Part shown: positions 21,088 through 30,009 of the stretch, in pieces | How the letters are laid out: each line of letters begins with the position of its first letter | Position numbering within the stretch: position 1 is the stretch's first letter | Assembly: GCA_003313425.1 (NCBI GenBank) | Contig: NHZP01000011.1 | Coordinates: 868,001-932,000, forward strand | Source of the DNA: Pseudopyrenochaeta lycopersici | Taxonomy: Eukaryota; Ascomycota; Dothideomycetes; Pleosporales; Pseudopyrenochaetaceae | Reading direction: 5' to 3' | DNA length: 64,000 nucleotides | Notes under the pieces: generated by a model | The model's input: the letters and a program-made list of their open reading frames with translations, nothing else | Told to the model about the DNA's origin: nothing | Databases searched by the model: none | Translations under genes and position numbers: made by a program

Positions 21088-23692
21088 TTTCGATGAGAGG
21101 TGGGATTGTCCAGCGCTCCTTCACGGAGAAAGTAGGTTCGTGCACGAGCGCACAAGCTTGTCAGGTTGAGCCAATCAACACATGCAGGTGAACCCTAAAC
21201 TCTTGAACTTCACCGTGAGCACAGCAATATAATCACTCAATATGAAGTCTTGCTTGTTGCCATCTAATATCTCTAATTTACAAGAATTTGAAGAAAGCAA
21301 ATCTGCACGCCCACCCTGATTCGGTTGGACCGTTTCCACAACGTACACTCGAAGCTGCCCGCCTGAGTTGGTGTATCTAGCGTTAAACTGGGCAATCAAA
21401 GGTCTTTTGAAGCACATTCGTACCCGCGATCGATTCCATTACGGACGTAGTGGCGAACCCTGCAGCTTTGAAGTGAACGATAAGTATATGCGGACTTGGA
21501 GAGCTGGGCACCTTGATACGTAAACCGAGTAAGTTCTCCCCATCGACCATGGAACATCTACATTCATATATCATTGCCTCAAGGACTATTTCTTATTGTC
21601 AACAACACAACTTAACTCCTCAATAGTAGACTTCAATATGCTCCCAACCTCACGAAGGCTGATTGCATACGTCGGCTCCAACACGCTTAAGGACTTCGCG
21701 GATCCTAAACTTGCTTCAACTGTTCAGGGTTTCTGTGAAACTACTGAGAAAGAAATGAATAACTCAAAGCTGCCTATTTATATGTGAAACATTGTGGATA
21801 ACATATCTTATTTAGAATCCAGCAGTCAAAAAGGCCGAGATCAAAGGCACCCGTCTCCACACATCTCATGATGACCCAAACGATACCCAACTAGTCGTAG
21901 CAATTCGTTTCAGGATGAGAATGAAAAAAGAATTGGCATCGACCATGTCCATGTGGATGGTACCGGCAGGTTGAACTGGGCGTGATACCATGAAGTAGGA
22001 ATTAAGGTGCTTGATATGAAAACTTCAAAGGCTTTAACATGATGGAGCCGTGGATTGATATACCCAATTTCAAAATCAATGGAGATATTCGTTCTCTTTG
22101 TACTATGTTCAAGGAGGGCCAGTTTTCAGGAATTTTCAATACAATTTGAATGCAAACATGGTGTTCTCCGAAAGCGCGCACCAAAATTGGTGATTGGGTG
22201 AGCGAAGGGAGATGGATTTGTTAAAGACAGCGCAGGCACGCCTGATTGAATTAGAATATACTGACTCCATTAAATTCTGGACAAGAGGCCGAGTTCTGAG
22301 CATGTGCTGACTATTTGGCCTCAGACCAAGGCAAGGCATTCAACGAAATTTAGCGAAGCTAGAGCAAGCCATCATCGATCCGCCACTAAGTCATTGTATT
22401 AATTACTACTTCTATTGGACAGACGCTCAGAATAACGTGAGCTAGATAGTAAACATTTTTTATATCCCTACGCGAGAATAGAGGTGGTAAGGTTCACTAT
22501 TAAAGAGGTACTAAATCATATCTTAGGCAACTTTGACGAGCGCGCCGAGTCAGGGATGAGTGCACGTCGAGACCGTTGAACAGTATATTTTCATATTGAT
22601 CAATAGGGTAGCGAATTCAGCGCCTATTAACACAGAAGTTGATTATACTAACCAATTTCTTGATTCTGCGCTGTAGTGTATCTTGCCGCATCGTGTACAC
22701 ATCTTAGTAGCACATCTTAGGCCGATAGCTTAACTCAGAATAGTTGTGTCGGTAACGCGTTCTTCTAGAAAACTTTTCGTTATCTACAAGGGAATAGGTT
22801 CTCATTCTCTAAATAGCGGATAATGACATTATTCCAACTCCCTAGCTGTTACTCGCAGTTACAAGTGATAGAGGATTTCACTATCATTCAACACCATCCC
22901 GCATACCTTTTTTCTCTCATTCACTCCTTCTGCACTTGAAGTCTATATTTAAAAATTTAAGAGAAAGAAAATACTACTACATAATTAGGTTTTCATCGTT
23001 GTGGATTCCAAAGCGCTCGGGACACTGCATCTTAACCTAATTTCGCTCACTTGGCGCGACTGTCAATTTAATGACGAGTGAGCGAAGCAGAGAGTGGTTC
23101 ACGCAAATATGTCTAGAGAAAGAGCCGCCCGTCAGTTTATGACTATTCATGTTGAACACCGAGATCTTAGGACGCTCGTGCCCGACTCTAAACTTGAAAA
23201 CCCGAATATTATTCATGAATATCTGGAAGAGGCATTTGTAATGCATATTTAACTTCCACTACAAATAGTAAAATTAAGGACATAATTAGATAACGGCCAA
23301 GGGAACGCAAGCTTCCCGTCTGCTCAGCCATATACAATCAATGTATCGGCAGATTAGTAATTAGGTGAAGTGGTCACCAGTCAATCCACGCTGTTGTATG
23401 TTCTTCTTCAATTTTTCAATGTTTTGACATATGCGAAGCTTAATTTTTGGTAGTTTTCAAGAATTTGAGATGTGCACAGCATACATATCTGGTACGTCGA
23501 ATGAATTGCATTCCATTTTGTGAGCTCGCTAAGAGGTATTGAAGTACCTCACTGTCATAGGTGAAGAGCATGATGTAATGGCAACGTTTTCTCACAACAT
23601 GCACCCATCGCACCCATGTCGCGTACACTACTTAACCCAGTATTTCCTACTGATTCGCCGAGTCTGCCATATTTTTGTGTGTCCCTCAACAA
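21088..23692. other. Gene-poor, AT-rich decayed segment
   Basis: No confident gene was found. Two overlapping minus frames (21175-21417 and 21383-21574) may belong to one small gene, but no in-frame splice joined them. From about 22350 to 23050 the sequence is visibly richer in A and T than its surroundings, as RIP-affected DNA often is. The second copy of the dispersed repeat lies at 23311-23367. Confidence 0.5.
23311..23367. repeat. Dispersed decayed repeat, copy B
   Basis: This copy matches 17653-17709 (shared GCTCAGCCATATACAA block). It carries T or A at positions where the other copy has C or G, for example TATCGGCAGATTAGTAATTAGG here against TACCGGCGGCTTAGTAGTTAGG. It is the more heavily mutated copy. 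Confidence 0.75.
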
Positions 23693-24889
23693 ATGACAAT
23701 GCTCATCAAGCCCTCGAACGTCACCTTGACGCGCTCTGTAAGGCGATGTTTGCAATGTGACGTCAGCGCCCTCTCAGCAACACCTCGCTATAACTCGACT
23801 TTGGCACTGCGGCCAATCTACTCATCTTCAATACGAGAAATTCGCAAGCAAGCACAAGGAGACGCAAAATATATCACGAATAGTTCACGAAGATTCTATA
23901 GCAAAATGTCGAACAATCCAGAACTCCAACTCGGCGAGGTGTTTGATGTCAAGGACAAGGTTGCTCTTGTTACAGGTGGTGGTTCAGGTATTGGCTTGAT
24001 GATTGCACAAACTCTCGCTGTGAACGGGGCCAAGGTGTAAGTGTTTTACGAGCAGAATCTTTACTATTTACGTACTGACCTCATTCCCCACCAATAGATA
24101 TATTGTTGGGCGGACAGAAGAGAAGCTCGAGACAGTCGCCGAAGTGCATGGCAAGAATATTGCTGGTCAAATAATCCCCATTGTAGGAGATGTATCGACA
24201 AAGGATGGCGTACAGTAAGTTAGAACACAACTCAACTGAAGACCGATCACTAACAGAACAACAGAAAGCTCCTCAAGGAGATCGAATCTCGGGAGAAATG
24301 CTTATGCATTCTTGTCAACAATGCCGGAATTGCACCAGGGAAGACGGAGACCAAAGCAGGCAGCGCAAAGGAAGAGAAGGAGAATCTCTTCGGACCCACT
24401 GATGAGAAAGAATGGCTTGACGTTTACCAGACTAACGTCGTTGGTCCCTTCTTAATGAGTACTGCATTCCTGCCGCTTCTACAAAAGGCCACGGAGACGC
24501 ACAAAGGATACTCAGGAACAATCGTCAACATCAGCAGTATATCGGGTCACATCAGGATCTCGCAAGGTCATTTCTCATACAACACCAGCAAGGGCGCAAC
24601 TATCCATTTGAATAAGATGCTTGCTGCTGAGATTGCGAAAAATGGCATCAAGGTCAGAGTCAACAGCATCGCTCCGGGTGTTTTCCCAAGCGAGATGACT
24701 ACGAACGATAGTAGAGACGATAACCAGAAGAGTGAGATGCCGAAGGAGCACAAAGAGGGCTTGCCGTCGCAACGGCCGGGCAAAGACCAGGATATGGCGG
24801 CGGCGATCCTGTTTGTTGTCAGTTGTCAGTACCTCAATGGCCAAACCGTTACGGTAGATGGAGGTTATGCGATTCAAGTCGGAAACTGA
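23693..24889 (+). CDS. Short-chain dehydrogenase/reductase, probably mitochondrial
   Basis: Three exons (23693-24036, 24098-24214, 24265-24889) give 361 residues. The classical SDR core is complete: cofactor loop TGGGSGIG, ILVNNAG, the catalytic serine in VNISSISG, YNTSK with catalytic Tyr and Lys, and C-terminal NGQTVTVDGGYA. From the ATG at 23693 there is a 71-residue extension rich in Arg, Ser and Leu with few acids (TLTRSVRRCLQCDVSALSAT..., ending RRFYSK), which looks like a mitochondrial presequence with a cleavage-type RxF motif. A second ATG at 23906 (MSNNPELQLGEV) would give a cytosolic form, so dual targeting is possible. The substrate cannot be deduced. Confidence 0.88.
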
Positions 24890-25773
24890 GGGCATTGCGC
24901 CTGTCATCGCAGTAAATGGCAGGGGAGAATGATACTCCTGCATTTCAGGCACTAAGAACGCTCACTTAGGCGATATTCATTTAATGAAGACATGACGAAT
25001 CAATGCCCTCCGCCCTAGTTTCACTTGAAATGTCAAGCTAACGCCCCAAAGCTTTGCACCGTGGCTCAGGAGACAAATGGCAGGGGTGGCTATGATTGGC
25101 CCCACTATTTCGTTCTTGGCACAAGCTTATTTCCGACCTTCGATGCTATTTTGCAACTCTCCATCCTTATTGCACGTACGTGAAAATCATCGCTCGGATT
25201 CAGCGGGCGTTAACCGGGCGTTCGATGTCCTCATTTGCCAGTTCTGGATCCAATATTATGTAGAGTGCCACAACACATGTAGGTGAGATATTTTCTCTTC
25301 CGGACCACACGGGACTTTGACACACCTATTTCTGACTGCGCCCCCCGGCCGATCGTCATTGCACCGTAAAGGATGCCGATGTTCCGCGTAGTATCGCCGA
25401 AACACATGTGCTGAACGAATGGTGCCTGTTTCGAAAAGTCAACATCCCTGTAGTCAGGAACGAGCTTCTCCTTAACAAGCTCTGACAGCGACGCCCAAAG
25501 TAGTGCCAGTCTAATGTTCAGCCCTAAGTGGAACCATGCGAGCCCTGACCGGATGAAGGTGTGATTGGATATGTGGCGTGACCATGGTAATGGGTGATAC
25601 GAGGCAGCTATTCTTATCTGGGTATTAAAAGACCTCCTTCGTCTCCTCGTGGAGGAGAAACATTAGCAACGACTTTTGTTTTTAGCTATCCCAACTATTT
25701 TTCGTCGCTTATTTGCGTCATTCACTCGTTTCTTGTCACCTGCCACTCGCTGTCGAAAAGAATATTAATCATA
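24890..25773. other. Intergenic, with a long ATG-less open frame on minus
   Basis: No gene is confidently assigned. A minus-strand frame running from about 25665 down to about 25240 is open for roughly 140 codons without an early ATG. It reads protein-like in the middle (LALLWASLSELVKEKLVPDY; FGDTTRNIGILYGAMTIGRG). It overlaps the promoter region of the chitin-binding gene. It could be an exon or fossil of an unidentified gene. Confidence 0.35.
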
Positions 25774-26540
25774 ATGCGTGTCTCCACATTCGCTATCCTA
25801 TCATTGGTGTCGGGAGCAATTGCTGGGAACTGCGGTCCTCAAAATGGAAACGCAGTTTGCGCTCGTAATGAATGCTGTACGTGCTGTTCTCTTTTGGTTA
25901 TGTCGCAAACGAGCTAATTTTTCTCTCAGGCAGCCAGTATGGTTGGGTACGTTAGACATCTGCTTCAGCGATCCGCGATCGGTGAAAATATATATCTCGA
26001 ATCTGACTAACCACTCGTTTCCAGTGCGGTACCACCGTCGACCACTGTGATGCGGCAACTTGTCTGAAGCCCTTCTCTGGTTCAGCATCTAGCTGCAAGC
26101 CCACCGCCACTACCCTCAAGACCAGTGCAACCAAGCAACCAACCTCACCCGCCACCACCTTCCCCAACAGCGTCCCCGTAATCGATGTCTGCGGTCACGC
26201 TCAAGGCGGCGTAACCTGCCCTGGCGCTGGTGCGAACGGCTATTTCTACCGCTGCTGCTCCTCTGCCGGCCACTGCGGTCCTAAGAACGACATCCAGGAT
26301 CAAGCCATCTACTGTGGCGACGGGTGCCAGGCCGGCTATGGAAAGTGTGACAGTATGAGTGCGCCGCCAGAACCTACTGCTCCGAAGGGCGAGTCAGGTG
26401 AAGGAGAGACATGCGGCCCAATTGTCAACAAGAAGTGCAAAAGTGGGCTATGCTGCTCAGGAAGCAATTTCTGTGGTAGTGGAGAGGATTTCTGCGGTGC
26501 CGCCAACTGGTGCCAGTCGAAATGGGGAAAGTGCAACTAG
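25774..26540 (+). CDS. Secreted chitin-binding (CBM18-like) protein
   Basis: Three exons, including a 17-nt micro-exon (25774-25876, 25930-25946, 26025-26540), give 211 residues. The signal peptide MRVSTFAILSLVSGAIAG is followed by a hevein-type CBM18 module: CGPQNGNAVCARNECCSQYG, then WCGTTVDHC. A Thr/Pro-rich linker leads to two further Cys-rich modules (CGHAQGGVTCPG...RCCSSAGHC and CGPIVNKKCKSGLCCSGSNF). Such proteins bind chitin and, in plant-associated fungi, may shield the wall from chitinases or chitin perception; that role is inference here. No enzymatic domain is attached. The micro-exon completes the ECCSQYGW motif and is easily missed. Confidence 0.85.
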
Positions 26541-27224
26541 ATTTCAGCCTTTAGAAGATGATAAAGCAGTTGAAAAAGCTGCTAGTAGAAACGCCGGCCA
26601 AGACATGAATGTGGTTAGACAGATTCTAGAAATAGAGGTTTTGAGTGTTTGAGACTGGATGGCTCAAGCATTCGCCGCATTTATTCGCATCCTATTTGAA
26701 CCACTTGGGTACATGCCTTTGTCACTTTAACTTGCAATGTGTTCACACCTACGAATGTCTTCTCCTCGCTTGGTTTTGACCACAGATCCACTCGCTACTA
26801 CGGCAGTGCCAAACTAAACTTCTCCAGCAAGGTCCGTAAATGTCAGAGCGAAGGAATTAAACTTGTAATTTCATGGAGATTGTACTGGTGGAAGTCAAAC
26901 TATATGATGTGTTACCGGGTCATAGGTCCATTTTACTATAGAGTCTAAGCCCTCTACACACCGGCGATGACAAAGGAGGAAAGAATAGTAGAGGGACGTC
27001 TGGGAAGTGTGGGTTGATAGAGGAGCTTATGTGTTTCCATTATATTCCAATGACTCCATTATCTTCAAGGCTACTTCGTGTAATCTTCTAAATGATAAGA
27101 ATGAATCCCTTATAAAATTCGCGTTGCTGCTTGAAATTACCTTCTGTAAACAGTTCACCTTGTGTGTTTTCTCTTTTATGCCGAAGCAAGGACTTTTTGC
27201 ACGCACACTATCATCGCCATCCAC
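26541..27224. other. Intergenic, nothing recognised
   Basis: This spacer lies between the chitin-binding gene and the IFI6/27-like gene. No gene, RNA or repeat was recognised. It presumably holds the terminator of the former and the promoter of the latter. Confidence 0.5.
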
Positions 27225-27699
27225 ATGGGTAATATCGTCTCCAACTTTATTCACAAAGCCATCACATTCATCAAGGACAATGTCGTCCAGGCGTGCCACA
27301 GGATTGCTCCTCCTATCGTTCGCTATGTCGTTGCGCACCCAAGTCGCTCCCTCTTCCACACCATTAGTTGTATTTGTCTGCTCATTCCTAGAGTCATTAC
27401 AGCCCCCTTTCTGACTCTCGCTGGATTCACTAGTTCTGGGATTGACGCAGGTGGGCAGTAATTTCATAGACAACATCGTAATCGCTAAGGCCGCTTTTTA
27501 GGGTCACTGACAGCTTGTGTACAGTCAGCTGCAGGCGCTATACAGGCGGGCGGAAAGTTCGCAGTGTTGCAATCGGCCGCCGTCAGTATAAACTTCCCAT
27601 ATCACACTATCTGGCTGATCGAACTAGATGGGTGGCTATGGTGCAGCGAATGTTGCTGCTGAGGTTGTGGGCGCAGGCGTACTTGCAGCAAGACGCTGA
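27225..27699 (+). CDS. IFI6/IFI27-like small membrane protein
   Basis: Three exons (27225-27450, 27502-27581, 27628-27699) give 125 residues. The start MGNIVSNFIHKAITFIKDN precedes hydrophobic segments (IVRYVVAHPSRSL; ISCICLLIPRVITAPFLTL). A small-residue-rich region follows: GFTSSGIDAG, ACVQSAAGAIQAGGKFAVLQ, MGGYGAANVAAEVVGAGVL. The GFTSxGIxAGS...LQSxxxxGYGA pattern is the hallmark of the ISG12/IFI27 family, whose animal members are interferon-induced mitochondrial membrane proteins. Fungi also encode members, of unknown role. The second intron uses a non-consensus GTCAGT donor, chosen because it keeps frame and restores the family motif. Confidence 0.65.
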
Positions 27700-27993
27700 T
27701 TCTAAAAGAGTTTCCAGATCAGTCGGGGGTGGTGCAAATGGGCATGGTCAGTGTTGCTGAGGTGAAGTCATCACGTAACGATCTGATCGGGATGAGTGAC
27801 TGCGCAGCTACTGCTGGGATTGACGAAGAAACAGCGTGTCATGCAATCTGGGGCATTATACATTCTTCAATGAGTTCTAGCGGTAGGCCAGAAGCCAGCA
27901 AAAATGGTACAGTCTATGAGACTCGCTCGAACGGGCTGCTGCTTCAACCAAAAGATAACCAAAATGAGCAAAAAAGATGCAAAAAGATCGTTT

Positions 27994-28084
27994 TCCGACA
28001 CCGGGAATCGAACCCGGGCCTTGCCGGCACTGTGAGTGTACTCTCGATGAGAGCGGCAAATCCTAGCCACTAGACCATATCGGA
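27994..28084 (-). tRNA. tRNA-Glu (CTC) with a 20-nt intron
   Basis: The minus strand reads TCCGATA at the 5' end pairing with TGTCGGA at the 3' end. The D arm is GGTCTAGTGGCTAGGAT, and the anticodon stem TGCCG pairs with CGGCA around a CTCTCA loop, giving anticodon CTC. The T arm is GGGTTCGATTCCC. A 20-nt intron sits directly 3' of position 37, the canonical place. A and B box promoters are inside the gene, and T runs follow just downstream on the minus strand at about 27981-27985, as expected for a Pol III terminator. Confidence 0.93.
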
Positions 28085-28559
28085 ATGAGATGATTTGATA
28101 TGAGAAATGTAGGTGTACGTAGTAGATATTCTGAAGAGGACAACGTGCTGGCAATAGGAGTTCTCGTCATGGATAGAGTTGATGTGGAGGTGAGAGCAAC
28201 GATGAGGTGGATGTGGGGCTGGAATGGTAGAGACAAAAAAATCTGCGAAAATTTCTGCAAAGAACAAGACCCACATGTGAGAAACGAGGCGGCCGTATTT
28301 ATTACAAACGGAGAATAGTCAGGGAATGGAGAATAATTATTCTTCGATGAAGGCTGGTGGCATTCAGTATGGTTGGGATAATTTCAAAACTCAAGATCAG
28401 GGGAGGTTGACAGGGTAGGCTCACTGAATTGAGATGGTTCCATACCTCCCGCATCAGAAACTTAGAATAGTCTATGCCAGCACAAGCTACGCTTTTATTT
28501 GCTCCCAATTGCAATCGCTGGAGCTTAGTGTTCCCAGACTTAGTGCTAAGAGCTCGGTA
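28085..28559. other. Intergenic, nothing recognised
   Basis: No gene was recognised between the tRNA and the 3' end of the thioesterase gene. Short open frames here have no motifs. Confidence 0.45.
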
Positions 28560-28700
28560 TCATTTGGAAGCTTCTTGACCTCGCTGTGAAATATCATCAC
28601 GCTTCTTGTACCATGCAAGCCAAGCAATAGCTAACGTGATAACCATTACCAAGCCCGTCGTTACTTGTGGATATGAGAAGGAGGAGGTATCGCCGGGGAG
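28560..28700 (-). other. In-frame 46-codon extension of APT1 encoding a membrane anchor
   Basis: Directly after the TGA that ends the thioesterase frame, the same frame stays open for 46 codons to a second stop at 28562-28560. It encodes a hydrophobic helix (GLVMVITLAIAWLAW) followed by a basic/charged tail (YKKRDDISQRG). A 66-nt in-frame segment with a GTGATG start, a CTGAC branch-like motif overlapping the stop and a pyrimidine-rich CACAAG end could be spliced out, removing the stop. Stop-codon readthrough (TGA CTC) would also reach it. Confidence 0.45.
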
Positions 28701-29585
28701 TCAGAGGGAGGTGTCGGGCTTGACATCACCAAGAGGGGGAATCTGCTGGTTGAGGTAGGCTTCAAGGTGGTCGATCTCCTCAGGGTCGGCCGAGTGCACA
28801 AGGTCCCTTGTATTGTCAGAAGGTGCTCAGTAGTAGATAAATTGTGCCATACTTATATGTCTTGAAGTCGACCTTGAACCCATGCTTAGTGAGCTCATCG
28901 GCGCTCAGCTTCCCAAACTTGTGTGCAACGACCTGGTCTGCGTCGCCATGTGCCATGAAGATGGGTGTGTTCTGGTTCGGACTGTCTGCTGGGATCAAGT
29001 CCTTGAGCTTCTTTTGCAATAGCAGGTAGCAGCTCAGGCCAAAGATGCCTCCTAGCTGATTCTTGGAGGTGACGCCTGATAGTAATGCCATTGCGCCGCC
29101 CTGTGAGAATCCGCCGATGACGACACGGTTTGCGGGAATGCCTTTGGCAACTTCTTGGTCGATGAGCGAGTGGAAGTAGTCGCGGGACGAAATGATGCCT
29201 TCCTCGTCTTCGTTGCGGGAATCGAGACTACTGAGCGACTTGATATCGTACCATCCTGGCATTCGCATGCCCATGTTCTATTCCACATTAGCGATTGGGC
29301 CGTGAGGGCGCGCATGCAGGCTTCAAGGAGTGAATGCGGAGCTCACACACCAACGTGATGGGGATGTTGGGCGCATTTGGGAAGACGAAGGAGACCTCCT
29401 CGAACTTGCTTCGGCGACGCCAGTTCTCTGCTAAGAATATCCTAGCATGCATCAGCTTCTACATCTCTTCTGCAGGCAGACGCGCCATACCAGCCGGCGC
29501 CGGTATCTCCCAGTCCGTGGGCGACGATGACGGTAGCGGTGTGCCGCTTTAGGGCAGGAACGACCAAGGGTGCCTTTCCAGCCAT
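28701..29585 (-). CDS. Acyl-protein thioesterase 1 (alpha/beta hydrolase)
   Basis: Four exons (29585-29491, 29441-29351, 29277-28853, 28806-28701) give 238 residues. This serine hydrolase removes palmitate from S-acylated proteins such as Ras and G-alpha subunits, normally in the cytosol. Evidence: N-terminal VIVAHGLGDTGAGW, FPNAPNIPITLNMGMRMPGW, the nucleophile elbow GGFSQGGAMALLSG, the catalytic aspartate in MAHGDADQVV, and the catalytic histidine in DLVHSADPEE. All three triad residues are present. The stop used is TGA at 28703-28701; an in-frame downstream extension encoding a membrane helix is listed separately. The gene is divergent from the DNA glycosylase, with 424 bp between start codons. 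Confidence 0.92.
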
Positions 29586-30009
29586 GTTGAAGCAGTACTG
29601 AGATACGACTATAGGGTAGCAAGTCGAGGGTCTGGAGACGGCGGGGCAGCTCTGGCGTCGAGGTGACGGAAGCCAAAAAAGTGGACCTCGGCGCAGCTTC
29701 CGCGCTAAGGCGTTCCTGCATGAGTGAATCGGTCAGGGTCAGAGCTCCAATCATCTTGTCGACGTCATGACCTGAGAGACTTTCATCAAATACTCCCTAA
29801 CAGTGTCCTGCTCTTCACTTCATCGATTGTGTGTTCTTCGCTACAATCTCAGGCCTCATTAGGACCGTTCCTCTGCCCTTTGCCCCTTTCGCGTGCACTT
29901 ACCCAGGTTGCATGTATTTGAGTCATCATCCAAACTGTTCACAGCATCATTCTGCAGCGGGTCATTACGAGCCTCTTCTAGCATCCTCCGATTTCCCAAG
30001 TCCTACAAT

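Noticed and set aside
27729..28073. Plus-strand 114-codon ORF across the tRNA gene
   Set aside because: Most of its 3' half is the complement of tRNA-Glu; no coding signature.
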